Shown piece after piece: positions 6,398 through 14,148 of a stretch of 21,744 nt of DNA (the stretch's first letter is position 1; each line of letters begins with the position of its first letter). The DNA lies in assembly GCA_964651395.1 (NCBI GenBank), contig CAZYXZ010000059.1, positions 1 to 21,744 of the forward strand, written 5' to 3'. Both the position numbers and the translations under genes were made by a program. The notes beneath the pieces are model-generated. The model searched no databases. It was not told where the DNA came from and worked only from the letters and a program-made list of their open reading frames with translations. Source of the stretch: CAZYXZ01 sp964651395 (GTDB lineage: Bacteria; Actinomycetota; Actinomycetes; BP-191).

Positions 6398-7132
6398 CTA
6401 GGCCTGCGTGGCGTTGGCGATCTCGATGGCGAACTGCTCGCACCACACGAGCACGGTGAAGCCCTTCGTCGCGAAGCCCGCGGGCAGCGCGTAGTTGAAG
6501 GAGCCCTTCTCGGCCTTCAGGTGACCGAGGTGGATGCCGCCGGACGTCTTCGTCTTGTCAGCGCCCGGGACGACCCAGACCTCCGGGTCGGGCGTGCCGC
6601 CGATGTCGACGTCCTGGAAGCGAATCGAGTGCGAGCCGTCGGCCAGCCGGTACGTCGACACGGTGCCCTTGGCCTCGTGCCCCGCGAGCCCGCGCAGCGA
6701 GCCGGTGGCGACCCGCGTGATCAGCGGCGTCGACACGGCCGCCGGAGTCGTCGGCGCCGCGACCGGGGTCTGCAGCGCGGCAGCGGACGGAGTGGCACTG
6801 GGAGAGGTCACGGCCGGCGTCGTGGCTGCCGGAGTGGTCGGCGCCGCCGTCGGGAAGGCCTCGTTGAGCTCGCGGGTGTTCAGGTGCGGCCGTACGACCA
6901 CGAGCGCCGTGGCGACGATGCCGGGCAGCAGGCCCAGCGCGATGGCGGTACGCGGCCCCGTGCGACGGTAGGCGAGCCAGCCGACCCCGAGGCACACGGC
7001 ACCCAGCCCCGCGCTCAGGGCGAGTGCACGCGGGCTGCGCAGCCCGATGATGAGGTTGGGCTCCACGAGCCACGTCACGACGAGCGCGAGCACGCCCACG
7101 ACTGCCAGCAGCACCACCTGCGAGCGCTTCAC
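6398..7132 (-). CDS. Membrane protein with C-terminal DM13 domain
   Basis: The 244-aa product has three predicted membrane helices (residues about 6-22, 36-55 and 62-80). A Pro/Thr/Ala/Ser-rich linker follows (about 94-136), then a DM13 domain (about 140-243). The DM13 features are GHEAKGTVSTYRLADGSHSI, FQDVDIGGTPDPEVWVVPG, the GSFNYALPAG turn and the terminal VLVWCEQFAIEIANA with the conserved Trp-Cys. DM13 was proposed, from sequence analysis, to carry a redox-active cysteine and take part in electron transfer; this is not shown here. The topology puts the domain outside if helix 3 exits. Start: GTG 7132 is chosen because the ATG at 7168 would overlap glmS and adds a polar N-terminus. It is divergent from glmS with only 25 bases between starts. 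Confidence 0.8.
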   Translation of the reverse strand: MKRSQVVLLAVVGVLALVVTWLVEPNLIIGLRSPRALALSAGLGAVCLGVGWLAYRRTGPRTAIALGLLPGIVATALVVVRPHLNTRELNEAFPTAAPTTPAATTPAVTSPSATPSAAALQTPVAAPTTPAAVSTPLITRVATGSLRGLAGHEAKGTVSTYRLADGSHSIRFQDVDIGGTPDPEVWVVPGADKTKTSGGIHLGHLKAEKGSFNYALPAGFATKGFTVLVWCEQFAIEIANATQA

Positions 7133-7139
7133 CGACCCA

Positions 7140-7157
7140 GTGTCTACCCTCAGACAC
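7140..7157 (+). promoter_or_regulatory. Putative leaderless glmS promoter with small inverted repeat
   Basis: TACCCT at 7145-7150 is a TANNNT -10 box seven bases before the ATG of glmS, the arrangement of leaderless actinobacterial transcripts. It lies inside the inverted repeat GTGTCT (7140-7145) / AGACAC (7152-7157). The minus strand reads TAGACA nine bases from the GTG of the divergent DM13 gene, so one short element might serve both. No -35 box is visible. Confidence 0.4.
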
Positions 7158-8987
7158 ATGTGCGGCATCGTCGGGTACGTCGGGGAGCAGCAGGCTCTCG
7201 AGGTGGTTCTCGACGGCCTGCGCCGCCTGGAGTACCGCGGCTACGACAGCGCCGGCGTCGCGATCCACGACGGCAGCGAGCTGCACGTGAGCCGCAAGGC
7301 CGGGAAGCTGGCCAACCTGGAGAAGGAGCTCGACGGCGTCGAGCTGCCGGGCGTCACGGGCATGGGGCACACCCGCTGGGCCACCCACGGCGCGCCGACC
7401 GACCGCAACGCGCACCCGCACCGCGACTGCTCCGGCGCGGTCGCCGTCGTGCACAACGGGATCATCGAGAACTTCGCCGAGCTGCGCAGCGGCCTCGAGG
7501 AGCGCGGGCACGAGCTGCTCAGCGAGACCGACACCGAGGTCGTCGCGCACCTCGTCGAGGAGCGCTTCACCGGTGACCTGGCCGAGGCGGTGCGCTCGGT
7601 CTGCCTCGATCTCGTCGGCTCGTTCGCACTCGTCGTCGTGCACTCCGGAGTACCCGGCCTCGTCGTCGGCGCCCGCCGCAACCTGCCGCTCGTCCTCGGC
7701 CTCGGTGACGGCGAGCAGTTCCTCGCCTCCGACGTGACGGCGTTCATCGCGCACACCCGCGAGGCGAAGGAGCTGCGCGACGACCAGGTGGTCGAGCTCC
7801 GCGCGGACGGTGTGGTCATCACCGACCTGCAGGGGACCGTCGTCACGGACAACCCGCAGTTCCACGTCGACTGGGACGCCGCGGCCGCGGAGAAGGGCGG
7901 CCACCAGTACTTCATGCTCAAGGAGATCCTCGAGCAGCCGAGCGCGGTGCGCGAGACCTTGCGCGGGCGGCTCGGGGAGGACGGGCGGATCCACCTCGAC
8001 GAGCTGCGGCTGCACGACCAGGAGCTGCGCGAGGTCGACAAGGTGTTCATCGTCGCGTGCGGCTCGGCGTACCACGCGGGGATGATCGCGAAGTACGCCA
8101 TCGAGCACTGGACCCGGCTGCCGGTCGAGGTCGAGATGGCCAGTGAGTTCCGCTACCGCGACCCGGTGCTCGACCGCGCGACACTCGTCATCGCCATCAG
8201 CCAGTCCGGCGAGACCGCCGACACGATCGAGTCGGTGCGGCACGCGCGGGAGCAGAACGCGCGCGTCCTCGCCATCACCAACACCGTCGGCTCGACCATC
8301 CCGCGCGAGTCCGACGCGGTGCTCTACACGCGCGCCGGCCCCGAGGTCGGCGTCGCCGCGACGAAGACGTTCCTCACCCAGGTGACGGCCACGTACCTGG
8401 TCGCGCTCTACCTCGCGAGCGTGCGCGGGACGAAGTTCCCCGACGAGGTGCGCCACGTCGTCGACCAGCTGGCGACGGTCCCGGCGCTCGTCGAGGAGAC
8501 GCTGGCCGGCATCGAGCCGGTGCGGCTGCTGGCACGCGACCTCGCCGACACCGGGCAGGTGCTCTTCATCGGCCGCCACGTCGGCTACCCGGTCGCGCTC
8601 GAGGGCGCGCTCAAGCTCAAGGAGCTGTCCTACCTGCACGCCGAGGGCTTCCCGGCCGGCGAGCTCAAGCACGGCCCGATCGCGCTCATCGAGGAGGGCA
8701 CGCCCGTCGTCGTCGTCGCCCCAGCGGGGCCGCTGCAGCCCAAGCTGGTCAGCAACATCCAGGAGATCCGCGCCCGCGGCGCCCGCACGATCGTCATCGC
8801 GACCGCCGGCGACGACACGATCCGCCCGTACGCCGACCACGTGATCGAGGTTCCGCGCACTCCGACGCTATTGTCCCCGCTCGTGACCACCATTCCGATG
8901 CAGGTGCTCGCGTGCGAGATCGCGCTGGCTCGTGGCCTCGACGTCGACCAGCCCCGCAACCTCGCCAAGTCAGTGACGGTGGAATAA
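7158..8987 (+). CDS. glmS: Glutamine--fructose-6-phosphate aminotransferase (isomerizing)
   Basis: GlmS makes glucosamine-6-phosphate from fructose-6-phosphate and glutamine, the first committed step to UDP-GlcNAc and the substrate of GlmM encoded upstream. The N-terminal MCGIVGYVG carries the Ntn-type catalytic cysteine exposed after Met removal. LEYRGYDSAGVA, HTRWATHG and AVVHNGIIENF complete the glutaminase domain. Two SIS sugar-isomerase domains follow, with VACGSAYHAG, ISQSGETADT and YLHAEGFPAGELKHGPIALI. The C-terminus DQPRNLAKSVTVE is canonical. 609 aa is normal. The frame is open upstream of ATG 7158, but the catalytic Cys must be residue 2, which fixes the start. No ribozyme or long leader is present. 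acpS follows after five bases. Confidence 0.98.
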   Translation: MCGIVGYVGEQQALEVVLDGLRRLEYRGYDSAGVAIHDGSELHVSRKAGKLANLEKELDGVELPGVTGMGHTRWATHGAPTDRNAHPHRDCSGAVAVVHNGIIENFAELRSGLEERGHELLSETDTEVVAHLVEERFTGDLAEAVRSVCLDLVGSFALVVVHSGVPGLVVGARRNLPLVLGLGDGEQFLASDVTAFIAHTREAKELRDDQVVELRADGVVITDLQGTVVTDNPQFHVDWDAAAAEKGGHQYFMLKEILEQPSAVRETLRGRLGEDGRIHLDELRLHDQELREVDKVFIVACGSAYHAGMIAKYAIEHWTRLPVEVEMASEFRYRDPVLDRATLVIAISQSGETADTIESVRHAREQNARVLAITNTVGSTIPRESDAVLYTRAGPEVGVAATKTFLTQVTATYLVALYLASVRGTKFPDEVRHVVDQLATVPALVEETLAGIEPVRLLARDLADTGQVLFIGRHVGYPVALEGALKLKELSYLHAEGFPAGELKHGPIALIEEGTPVVVVAPAGPLQPKLVSNIQEIRARGARTIVIATAGDDTIRPYADHVIEVPRTPTLLSPLVTTIPMQVLACEIALARGLDVDQPRNLAKSVTVE

Positions 8988-8992
8988 CAGCC

Positions 8993-9352
8993 ATGGCCGT
9001 CGTGGGGGTGGGGGTCGACATCGTGGACGTCTCGCGGATGGCCACGGCGCTGGAGCGCACGCCCTCGCTGCTGCACCGCGTGTTCCTCGACGCGGAACGC
9101 GCGGGTGGCGAGAAGCCGGAGCGGCTGGCGGTGCGCTTCGCCGCGAAGGAGGCGGCTCGCAAGGCGCTCGGCGCCACGAACGCGGTGCGCTGGCAGGAGA
9201 TCGAGGTGATCTCCGGACCGGGCGGTCGCCCGCAGCTGCGCATGCTCGGCGAGACCAGCCGCGTGGCCACCGAGGCGGGCATCCGGCTCTGGCACGTCTC
9301 GCTGTCGCACGACGGCGGCATGGCCATGGCCGTCGTCATCGCCGAGAGCTAG
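8993..9352 (+). CDS. acpS: Holo-[acyl-carrier-protein] synthase
   Basis: AcpS transfers 4'-phosphopantetheine from CoA to apo-acyl carrier protein, activating fatty acid synthesis. The short 119-aa form has GVGVDIVDVSRM at the N-terminus with metal ligand Asp9. RFAAKEAARKALG supplies the second ligand Glu53. The C-terminal WHVSLSHDGGMAMAVVIAE is the typical last strand pair. The start is ATG 8993, five bases after glmS; the open frame upstream of it only overlaps glmS. The nnr gene follows after four bases, the order seen in many actinomycetes. Confidence 0.96.
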   Translation: MAVVGVGVDIVDVSRMATALERTPSLLHRVFLDAERAGGEKPERLAVRFAAKEAARKALGATNAVRWQEIEVISGPGGRPQLRMLGETSRVATEAGIRLWHVSLSHDGGMAMAVVIAES

Positions 9353-9356
9353 CCCG

Positions 9357-10811
9357 ATGAGGTCGGTCCGGTCCGTCGCGGAGGTCCGCGCGGCCGAGGC
9401 TGCCGCCATCAAGGATGTCGGCGAAGCCGTCCTCATCGACCGCGCCGCGGCGGCCGTCGCGCGGCGCGCGGTGCAGCTGCTCGGTTCCGTCTACGGCAGC
9501 CACGTCGTCGTCCTCGCCGGCAAGGGGCACAACGGCGCCGACGCGCTGCATGCCGGCTGGTTGCTGCGTCAGCGCGGCGCCCGCGTGGACGTGCAGCTGG
9601 CGGACGAGCCGGCCGACGACCACGGCGCTGCTCCCTTGCGGCGGCTACTTGCCAGCGGTGCGCGCCGCCTCGAAGCGGCTCCCGATGACACAGACTTGGT
9701 CATCGACGGGCTGCTCGGCATCGGCGCGACCGGCGCCCCGCGCGGCGCGCTGGCCGACCTGGTCACGGCGTACGCCGGACATCCCGCCGTGCTCGCCGTC
9801 GACATCCCGTCCGGCGTCGACGCGGACACCGGCGCGGTGGCCGGGCCGGTGCTCAGCGCCGCGGCCACGGTCACGTTCGGCTGGCTCAAACCGGGGCTCG
9901 TCGCCGGACCGGGCGCGCGGGCGGCCGGGCTGGTCGAGGTCGCGGACATCGGCCTGCGCGACGACAGCGCGGCGCGGTGCGCGATCCTCGACGCCGAGGA
10001 CGTCGCGGCGCTGCTCCCCGTCGTCGAGGGCGAGACCTCGAAGTACAAGCGCGGTGTCGTCGGGCTGGTCGCCGGCAGCGCGCAGTACGGCGGGGCGGCG
10101 GTTCTTGCCGCCGGTGGCGCGTTGCGGGCCGGCGCCGGCAACGTGCGGCTCTACGCCACCGCGGAGGTCGGCGACCTCGTGCGGGCCTCCTGGCCGGAGG
10201 TCGTCGTCGTCGACCTGGCCCAGCTCGCGAAGGGCGACCCGAAGGTGACCGCCTGGGTGGTGGGTCCCGGCATGGGCACCGACGACACCGCGCGTTCGAC
10301 GCTGCACGCGGTGCTCAGCACGGACCGGCCGGTGCTGGCCGACGCGGACGCGCTCACGTTGCTCGCCGCGGAGCCCGACCTGCTCGGCGGCCGCACGAGC
10401 CCGACGGTGCTGACGCCGCACGCCGGCGAGTTCGAGCGGCTCACCGGTGTGAAGGCGGCGTCGCTCGACGACGACCGGATCGGCGTCACCCGTGCCGCCG
10501 CGGCCGAGCTCGGCGCGGTCGTGCTGCTCAAGGGCCTGCACACCCTCGTCGCCGCGCCGGACGGCACGGTGCGGGCCAATCCGACCGGCACACCGTGGCT
10601 CGCCACTGCCGGCTCCGGCGACGTGCTCTCCGGCGCCGTCGGCGCATACCTGAGCGCGGGCCTCTCCGCGCTCGACGCCGCAGCCGTCGGGGCGTGGCTG
10701 CACGGTCTCGCCGCACGCCTGGCCGCGGGCGACGGCCACGCTGAGGCCTCGATCACGGCCACGGACGTAACACACCACTGGCCGGACGCGGTGCGCCTGA
10801 TCCGCCGGTAG
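9357..10811 (+). CDS. nnr: Bifunctional NAD(P)H-hydrate epimerase / ADP-dependent NAD(P)H-hydrate dehydratase
   Basis: This two-domain repair enzyme acts on hydrated, inactive NADHX and NADPHX: the N-terminal half epimerises them and the C-terminal half dehydrates the S form using ADP. The epimerase domain (about 1-215) has LAGKGHNGADALHAG, LVIDGLLGIGATG and VLAVDIPSGVDADTG. The dehydratase, a ribokinase-like fold (about 225-480), has LVAGSAQYGGAAVLAAGGAL, WVVGPGMG, LADADALTLL, LTPHAGEFERLTG and the nucleotide loop ATAGSGDVLSG. The 484-aa fusion is the common bacterial form. In the epimerase the usual NNGGDG reads HNGADA. This keeps the Asp but replaces the first Asn and the second Gly, so activity of that half deserves a check. 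Confidence 0.95.
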   Translation: MRSVRSVAEVRAAEAAAIKDVGEAVLIDRAAAAVARRAVQLLGSVYGSHVVVLAGKGHNGADALHAGWLLRQRGARVDVQLADEPADDHGAAPLRRLLASGARRLEAAPDDTDLVIDGLLGIGATGAPRGALADLVTAYAGHPAVLAVDIPSGVDADTGAVAGPVLSAAATVTFGWLKPGLVAGPGARAAGLVEVADIGLRDDSAARCAILDAEDVAALLPVVEGETSKYKRGVVGLVAGSAQYGGAAVLAAGGALRAGAGNVRLYATAEVGDLVRASWPEVVVVDLAQLAKGDPKVTAWVVGPGMGTDDTARSTLHAVLSTDRPVLADADALTLLAAEPDLLGGRTSPTVLTPHAGEFERLTGVKAASLDDDRIGVTRAAAAELGAVVLLKGLHTLVAAPDGTVRANPTGTPWLATAGSGDVLSGAVGAYLSAGLSALDAAAVGAWLHGLAARLAAGDGHAEASITATDVTHHWPDAVRLIRR

Positions 10812-10814
10812 CCT
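10809..10814 (+). promoter_or_regulatory. Possible leaderless -10 box for alr
   Basis: TAGCCT overlaps the stop codon of nnr and lies seven bases before GTG 10822. The spacing matches the glmS box, and no Shine-Dalgarno precedes this GTG. No -35 is visible. Confidence 0.35.
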
Positions 10815-10821
10815 TCTCGTC

Positions 10822-11976
10822 GTGCCCACCACCGTGACGCCCCTCGCCCTGCGCGCGGAGGCCGTGGTCGACCTCGACGCGATCCGTACGTCGGTCGCGA
10901 CGCTGACGCGGCACGCCGGCTCGGCCGCGGTGATGGCCGTCGTCAAGGCCGACGGCTACGGGCACGGCATGGTCCCGGCGGCGCGCGCCGCGCTCGAGGC
11001 CGGCGCCACGTGGCTCGGCGTAGTCCTCGTCGAGGAAGCGATCGCGCTCCGCGACGCGGGCATCACCGCGCCGGTACTCGTGCTGATGGAGCCGCCACCG
11101 GGCGCCGCCGACCTCGCGGTGCCGCGCGACATCGACCTCGGCACCGGCACCCTCGCCGGCCTGCACGCGGCCGCTGAGGCGGGCTCGCGCGCCGGCCGCG
11201 CCGCGCGCCTGCACGTCAAGGTCGACACCGGTCTCTCCCGCGGCGGCGCGACGGACGACGACTGGCCGGCGCTCATGGCCGAGGCGGCGCGGCTCGGCCT
11301 CGACGGCCTGGTCGAGGTCGTCGGGATCTGGAGCCACTTCGTCCTCGCCGACGACCCGGGTCACCCGACGACCCACGCGCAGGTCGCGCGCTTCCGCGAG
11401 GCGCTCGACGTCGCCGACGCGTTCGGCGTACGGCCGACGCTGCGGCACCTCGCCAACTCGGCCGCGACGCTGACGTTGCCCGAGGCGCACTTCGACCTGG
11501 TCCGCCCCGGCATCGCGGTCTACGGGCTGAGCCCGGTGCCCGCGACGGCGGCCGCCGCGTTCGACCTGGCCCCGGCCATGACCCTGCGCGCGCGGGTCGC
11601 GCTCACCAAGCGCGTGGGCGCCGGCACCGGCGTCTCCTACGGCCACCGCTACACGACGACGGGCGACGCGACGTTGGCGCTCGTCCCCCTGGGGTACGGG
11701 GACGGTGTGCCCCGCGCCGCGACCAACACCGCCGACGTGCTGCTCGCCGGCAAGCGGCGGCGCATCTCGGGCACGGTGTGCATGGACCAGTTCGTGGTCG
11801 ACGTGGGCGACGACGCGGTGAGCGCGGGCGACGAGGTGGTGCTGTTCGGCCCCGGCACGTCGGGCGAGCCGACCGCGCAGGACTGGGCGCAGGCCCTCGG
11901 CACGATCTCCTACGAGATCGTCACGCGGGTCGGCTCCCGCGTGCCGAGGACGTACGTCGGAGGGGGAGCGCAGTGA
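10822..11976 (+). CDS. alr: Alanine racemase
   Basis: Alr interconverts L- and D-alanine with pyridoxal phosphate, supplying D-Ala for peptidoglycan. The PLP site MAVVKADGYGHG places the Schiff-base lysine at Lys42, and GVSYGHRY supplies the second catalytic residue Tyr273. Other family marks are HVKVDTGLSRGG, WSHFVLAD, LANSAA, DLVRPGIAVYG, LVPLGYGDGVPR and GTVCMDQFVVDVG. The 384-aa length is typical. GTG 10822 is chosen because AEAVVDLDAIRTSV, the first conserved strand and helix, follows within a dozen residues. The TGA stop overlaps the next gene's GTG (GTGA), so it is the first gene of a tightly coupled run of four. Confidence 0.97.
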   Translation: MPTTVTPLALRAEAVVDLDAIRTSVATLTRHAGSAAVMAVVKADGYGHGMVPAARAALEAGATWLGVVLVEEAIALRDAGITAPVLVLMEPPPGAADLAVPRDIDLGTGTLAGLHAAAEAGSRAGRAARLHVKVDTGLSRGGATDDDWPALMAEAARLGLDGLVEVVGIWSHFVLADDPGHPTTHAQVARFREALDVADAFGVRPTLRHLANSAATLTLPEAHFDLVRPGIAVYGLSPVPATAAAAFDLAPAMTLRARVALTKRVGAGTGVSYGHRYTTTGDATLALVPLGYGDGVPRAATNTADVLLAGKRRRISGTVCMDQFVVDVGDDAVSAGDEVVLFGPGTSGEPTAQDWAQALGTISYEIVTRVGSRVPRTYVGGGAQ

Positions 11977-13034
11977 GCGCGAAGCGACGCGGTCTCGTGG
12001 TCGGCGGTGTGCTCGGCGCGGTCGCGGCCGGCGTCGCGGCGGGTGTGGCCGCGGAGCGGCTGGCCATCGGCCGCAAGCGGCTGCGGCCGGACCCCGAGGC
12101 GCGCGAGGCGTTCGGCCGGCTCTCCGGCGAGGAGCGCACGGTGCTCACCGAGGACGGTGTCGCGCTGCACGTGGAGGTCAGCGGCTCCGGTCCGCTGACC
12201 GTCGTCTTCGTGCACGGCTGGGCCATCTCGTCGGGGGAGTGGCACTACCAGCAGCGCGACCTCGCCGACGTCGCCCGGCTGGTCACCTACGACCACCGCG
12301 ACCACGGCGAGTCCGCGCGCAGCGAGGCGGACCGGCACACGATCTCGCAGCTCGGCCACGACCTCGGGGTCGTGCTCGACGCGGTCGCCCCCGAGGGCCC
12401 AGTCGTCCTCGTGGGCCACTCCATGGGCGGCATGACCATCATGGCGCTGGCCCGCCACCGGCCCGACCTGTTCGGCGAGCGGGTCGTCGGCGTCGTCCTG
12501 ATCGGCACGTCGGCCGGGCGCGTGATCGAGGTGCTGCTGCGGCTGCCGGTCCGCGCGACCGGCCTGCTCAGCGGTTCCGTGCTGCCGCGCGTCCACGGCC
12601 TGCTCACGAAGAACCGTGCCGCGGTCGAGCGCTCGCGCCGGGTCGGCAGCGACCTCGCGTACCTGATCACGCGGCTGTTCGTCTTCGGCGACAACGCGAG
12701 CCCGGCGCAGGTGGAGTTCACCGAGCGCATGACCGCCGCGGTGCCGCTCGACGTCATGACGTCGTACAGCCACACGTTCTTCGAGCACAAGGAGTACGAC
12801 TCGCTCGCGACGCTCGGCCGCGTGCCGGTGCTGGTCATCGTCGGCAGCCACGACAAGGTGACGCCGCTGCAGCACTCCAAGGACATCGTCGACCGCATCC
12901 CCGGTGCGGAGCTGGTCGTCCTCGAGGGCGCCGGACACATGGTCAACTTCGAGCGCGCTCCGCTGGTCAACCTGCACCTGCGCGCGTTCCTGCGCCGGAT
13001 CGTCCGGGGCTCGCGCTCCGCGCGCGGAGCTTGA
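11973..13034 (+). CDS. Membrane-anchored alpha/beta hydrolase
   Basis: The 353-aa product begins with SAKRRG and a Gly/Ala-rich hydrophobic stretch (residues about 8-28), which looks like a signal anchor. An alpha/beta hydrolase domain follows. The oxyanion segment VFVHGWAIS, the nucleophile elbow VGHSMGG (Ser150), the acid in VGSHDKVTP (Asp294) and the histidine in EGAGHMVNFE (His322) form a complete triad. The VTYDHRDHGES strand is typical of the family. A cap region lies between about 180 and 260. Substrate is not readable: esterase, lipase or epoxide-hydrolase-like chemistry are all possible. A hydrolase of this kind between alr and tsaE is frequent in actinomycetes. It overlaps alr (GTGA) and the next gene (TTGA). 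Confidence 0.9.
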   Translation: MSAKRRGLVVGGVLGAVAAGVAAGVAAERLAIGRKRLRPDPEAREAFGRLSGEERTVLTEDGVALHVEVSGSGPLTVVFVHGWAISSGEWHYQQRDLADVARLVTYDHRDHGESARSEADRHTISQLGHDLGVVLDAVAPEGPVVLVGHSMGGMTIMALARHRPDLFGERVVGVVLIGTSAGRVIEVLLRLPVRATGLLSGSVLPRVHGLLTKNRAAVERSRRVGSDLAYLITRLFVFGDNASPAQVEFTERMTAAVPLDVMTSYSHTFFEHKEYDSLATLGRVPVLVIVGSHDKVTPLQHSKDIVDRIPGAELVVLEGAGHMVNFERAPLVNLHLRAFLRRIVRGSRSARGA

Positions 13035-13639
13035 GTCCAGACGACGTCCGCGCGCAGGCGGAGGCCGCCGCGGACTGGGCAGCGCTGCGAGAGCGCGCAC
13101 TTGTCTGCACCGCGTGCGCACTGTCGGAGACGCGCACGCAGGTCGTGTTCGCCTCGGGTGACGCGCCGTGCGACGTCATGTTCGTCGGCGAGGCGCCGGG
13201 CTTCTACGAGGACCAGCAGGGCGTGCCCTTCGTCGGCAAGTCGGGCCAGCTGCTCGACCAGCTGCTGGCCGAGGAGGGCATCGGCCGCGAGACGGTCGTC
13301 GTCGCGAACGTCCTGAAGTGCCGGCCGCCGGCCAACCGCGACCCGCTGCCCGCCGAGATCGACACCTGCAAGCCGTGGCTGCGCCGGCAGGTGCACCTCG
13401 CGGACGCTGCCGTCATCTGCACGCTCGGCAACTTCGCGACGCGCTGGGCGCTCGGCCCGACGGTGTCCATCACCGGGGTGCGTGGCAGGCGGTTCACGGT
13501 CTCCGGGCGGACCGTCGTACCGACGTTCCATCCGTCGGCGGCGCTGCGCTCCGGGCCGCAGGGCGCGCAGATGCAGGCGCTGCGCGCCGACATCGCGACG
13601 CTCGCCACCATCGTGCGCGAGCGCCGAGCGGCGCTATGA
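13031..13639 (+). CDS. Family 4 (Fe-S) uracil-DNA glycosylase
   Basis: This enzyme excises uracil from DNA as the first step of base-excision repair. The 202-aa protein has motif A, VGEAPGFYEDQQGVPFVGKSGQLLD (residues 52-76, interrupted here only for naming), and motif B, FHPSAALR, with His167. Four cysteines, Cys26 and Cys29 (LVCTACALSETR), Cys97 (VLKCRPP) and Cys113 (DTCKPWL), have the spacing of the [4Fe-4S] ligands of family 4. The start is TTG 13031, overlapping the hydrolase stop; the long upstream open frame is antisense-like noise within the hydrolase gene. No later start precedes the first two cysteines comfortably. The stop overlaps the ATG of tsaE (ATGA). A DNA-repair gene inside a tsa cluster is not functionally expected. 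Confidence 0.92.
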   Translation: MSPDDVRAQAEAAADWAALRERALVCTACALSETRTQVVFASGDAPCDVMFVGEAPGFYEDQQGVPFVGKSGQLLDQLLAEEGIGRETVVVANVLKCRPPANRDPLPAEIDTCKPWLRRQVHLADAAVICTLGNFATRWALGPTVSITGVRGRRFTVSGRTVVPTFHPSAALRSGPQGAQMQALRADIATLATIVRERRAAL

Positions 13640-14106
13640 GGCAGGCGCTCCCCGTGCCGGTGGCCACGCCGGCCGCGATGCGTGCCCTGGGCGCCCAGCT
13701 GGCGGAGCGACTGAAGCCCGGGGATCTCGTGCTGCTGGTGGGCGAGCTGGGCGCGGGCAAGACGGTGCTGGCGCAGGGCATAGGCGCGGGCCTCGGCGTG
13801 GCCGAGCGGGTCACGTCGCCGACGTTCGTGCTCGCGCACGTGCACCGCGACGGCCGGATCCCGTTCGTGCACGTCGATGCCTACCGGCTCGGGTCGCTGG
13901 CCGAGATCGACGACCTGGATCTCGACACCGACCTGCCGGCGTCGGTCACCGTCGTCGAGTGGGGCGAGGGGCGGGCCGAGGCGCTGTCGGCGGACCGGCT
14001 CGTGGTGCGCATCGACCGGGCCGACGACGACGTCCGCACGGTGACCTTCTCGGGAGAGGGTCCGCGCTGGGCCAGGGTGAGCCTGGACAGCCTGCGCGGC
14101 GAGTAG
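13636..14106 (+). CDS. tsaE: tRNA threonylcarbamoyladenosine biosynthesis ATPase TsaE
   Basis: TsaE is the small P-loop ATPase that supports the TsaB-TsaD complex in placing t6A at position 37 of ANN-decoding tRNAs. The Walker A loop GELGAGKT (residues 36-43), the SPTF segment (61-64), HVDAYRL (79-85) and the Walker-B-like VVEWGEG (106-112) are all present. At 156 aa the length is typical. ATG 13636 overlaps the glycosylase stop. The gene is separated from its partners tsaB and tsaD by an acyl-CoA ligase gene with its own promoter-like element and ribosome binding site. Confidence 0.96.
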   Translation: MRQALPVPVATPAAMRALGAQLAERLKPGDLVLLVGELGAGKTVLAQGIGAGLGVAERVTSPTFVLAHVHRDGRIPFVHVDAYRLGSLAEIDDLDLDTDLPASVTVVEWGEGRAEALSADRLVVRIDRADDDVRTVTFSGEGPRWARVSLDSLRGE

Positions 14107-14115
14107 TCCCCGCCG

Positions 14116-14142
14116 TAACATCCCCCCACGATCAAGGGGAGG
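14116..14142 (+). promoter_or_regulatory. Putative -10 box and strong ribosome binding site before the acyl-CoA ligase
   Basis: TAACAT (14116-14121) could serve as a -10. AAGGGGAGG (14134-14142), six bases before ATG 14149, is one of the strongest Shine-Dalgarno sequences in the window. This 42-base gap, in an otherwise overlapping gene run, suggests independent expression of the ligase. Confidence 0.45.
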
Positions 14143-14148
14143 CCCCAC

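Noticed and set aside
6558..8840. 760-aa open frame antisense to glmS and running through the DM13 gene
   Set aside because: Its length comes from GC-rich codon structure of glmS; the translation has no domain pattern.
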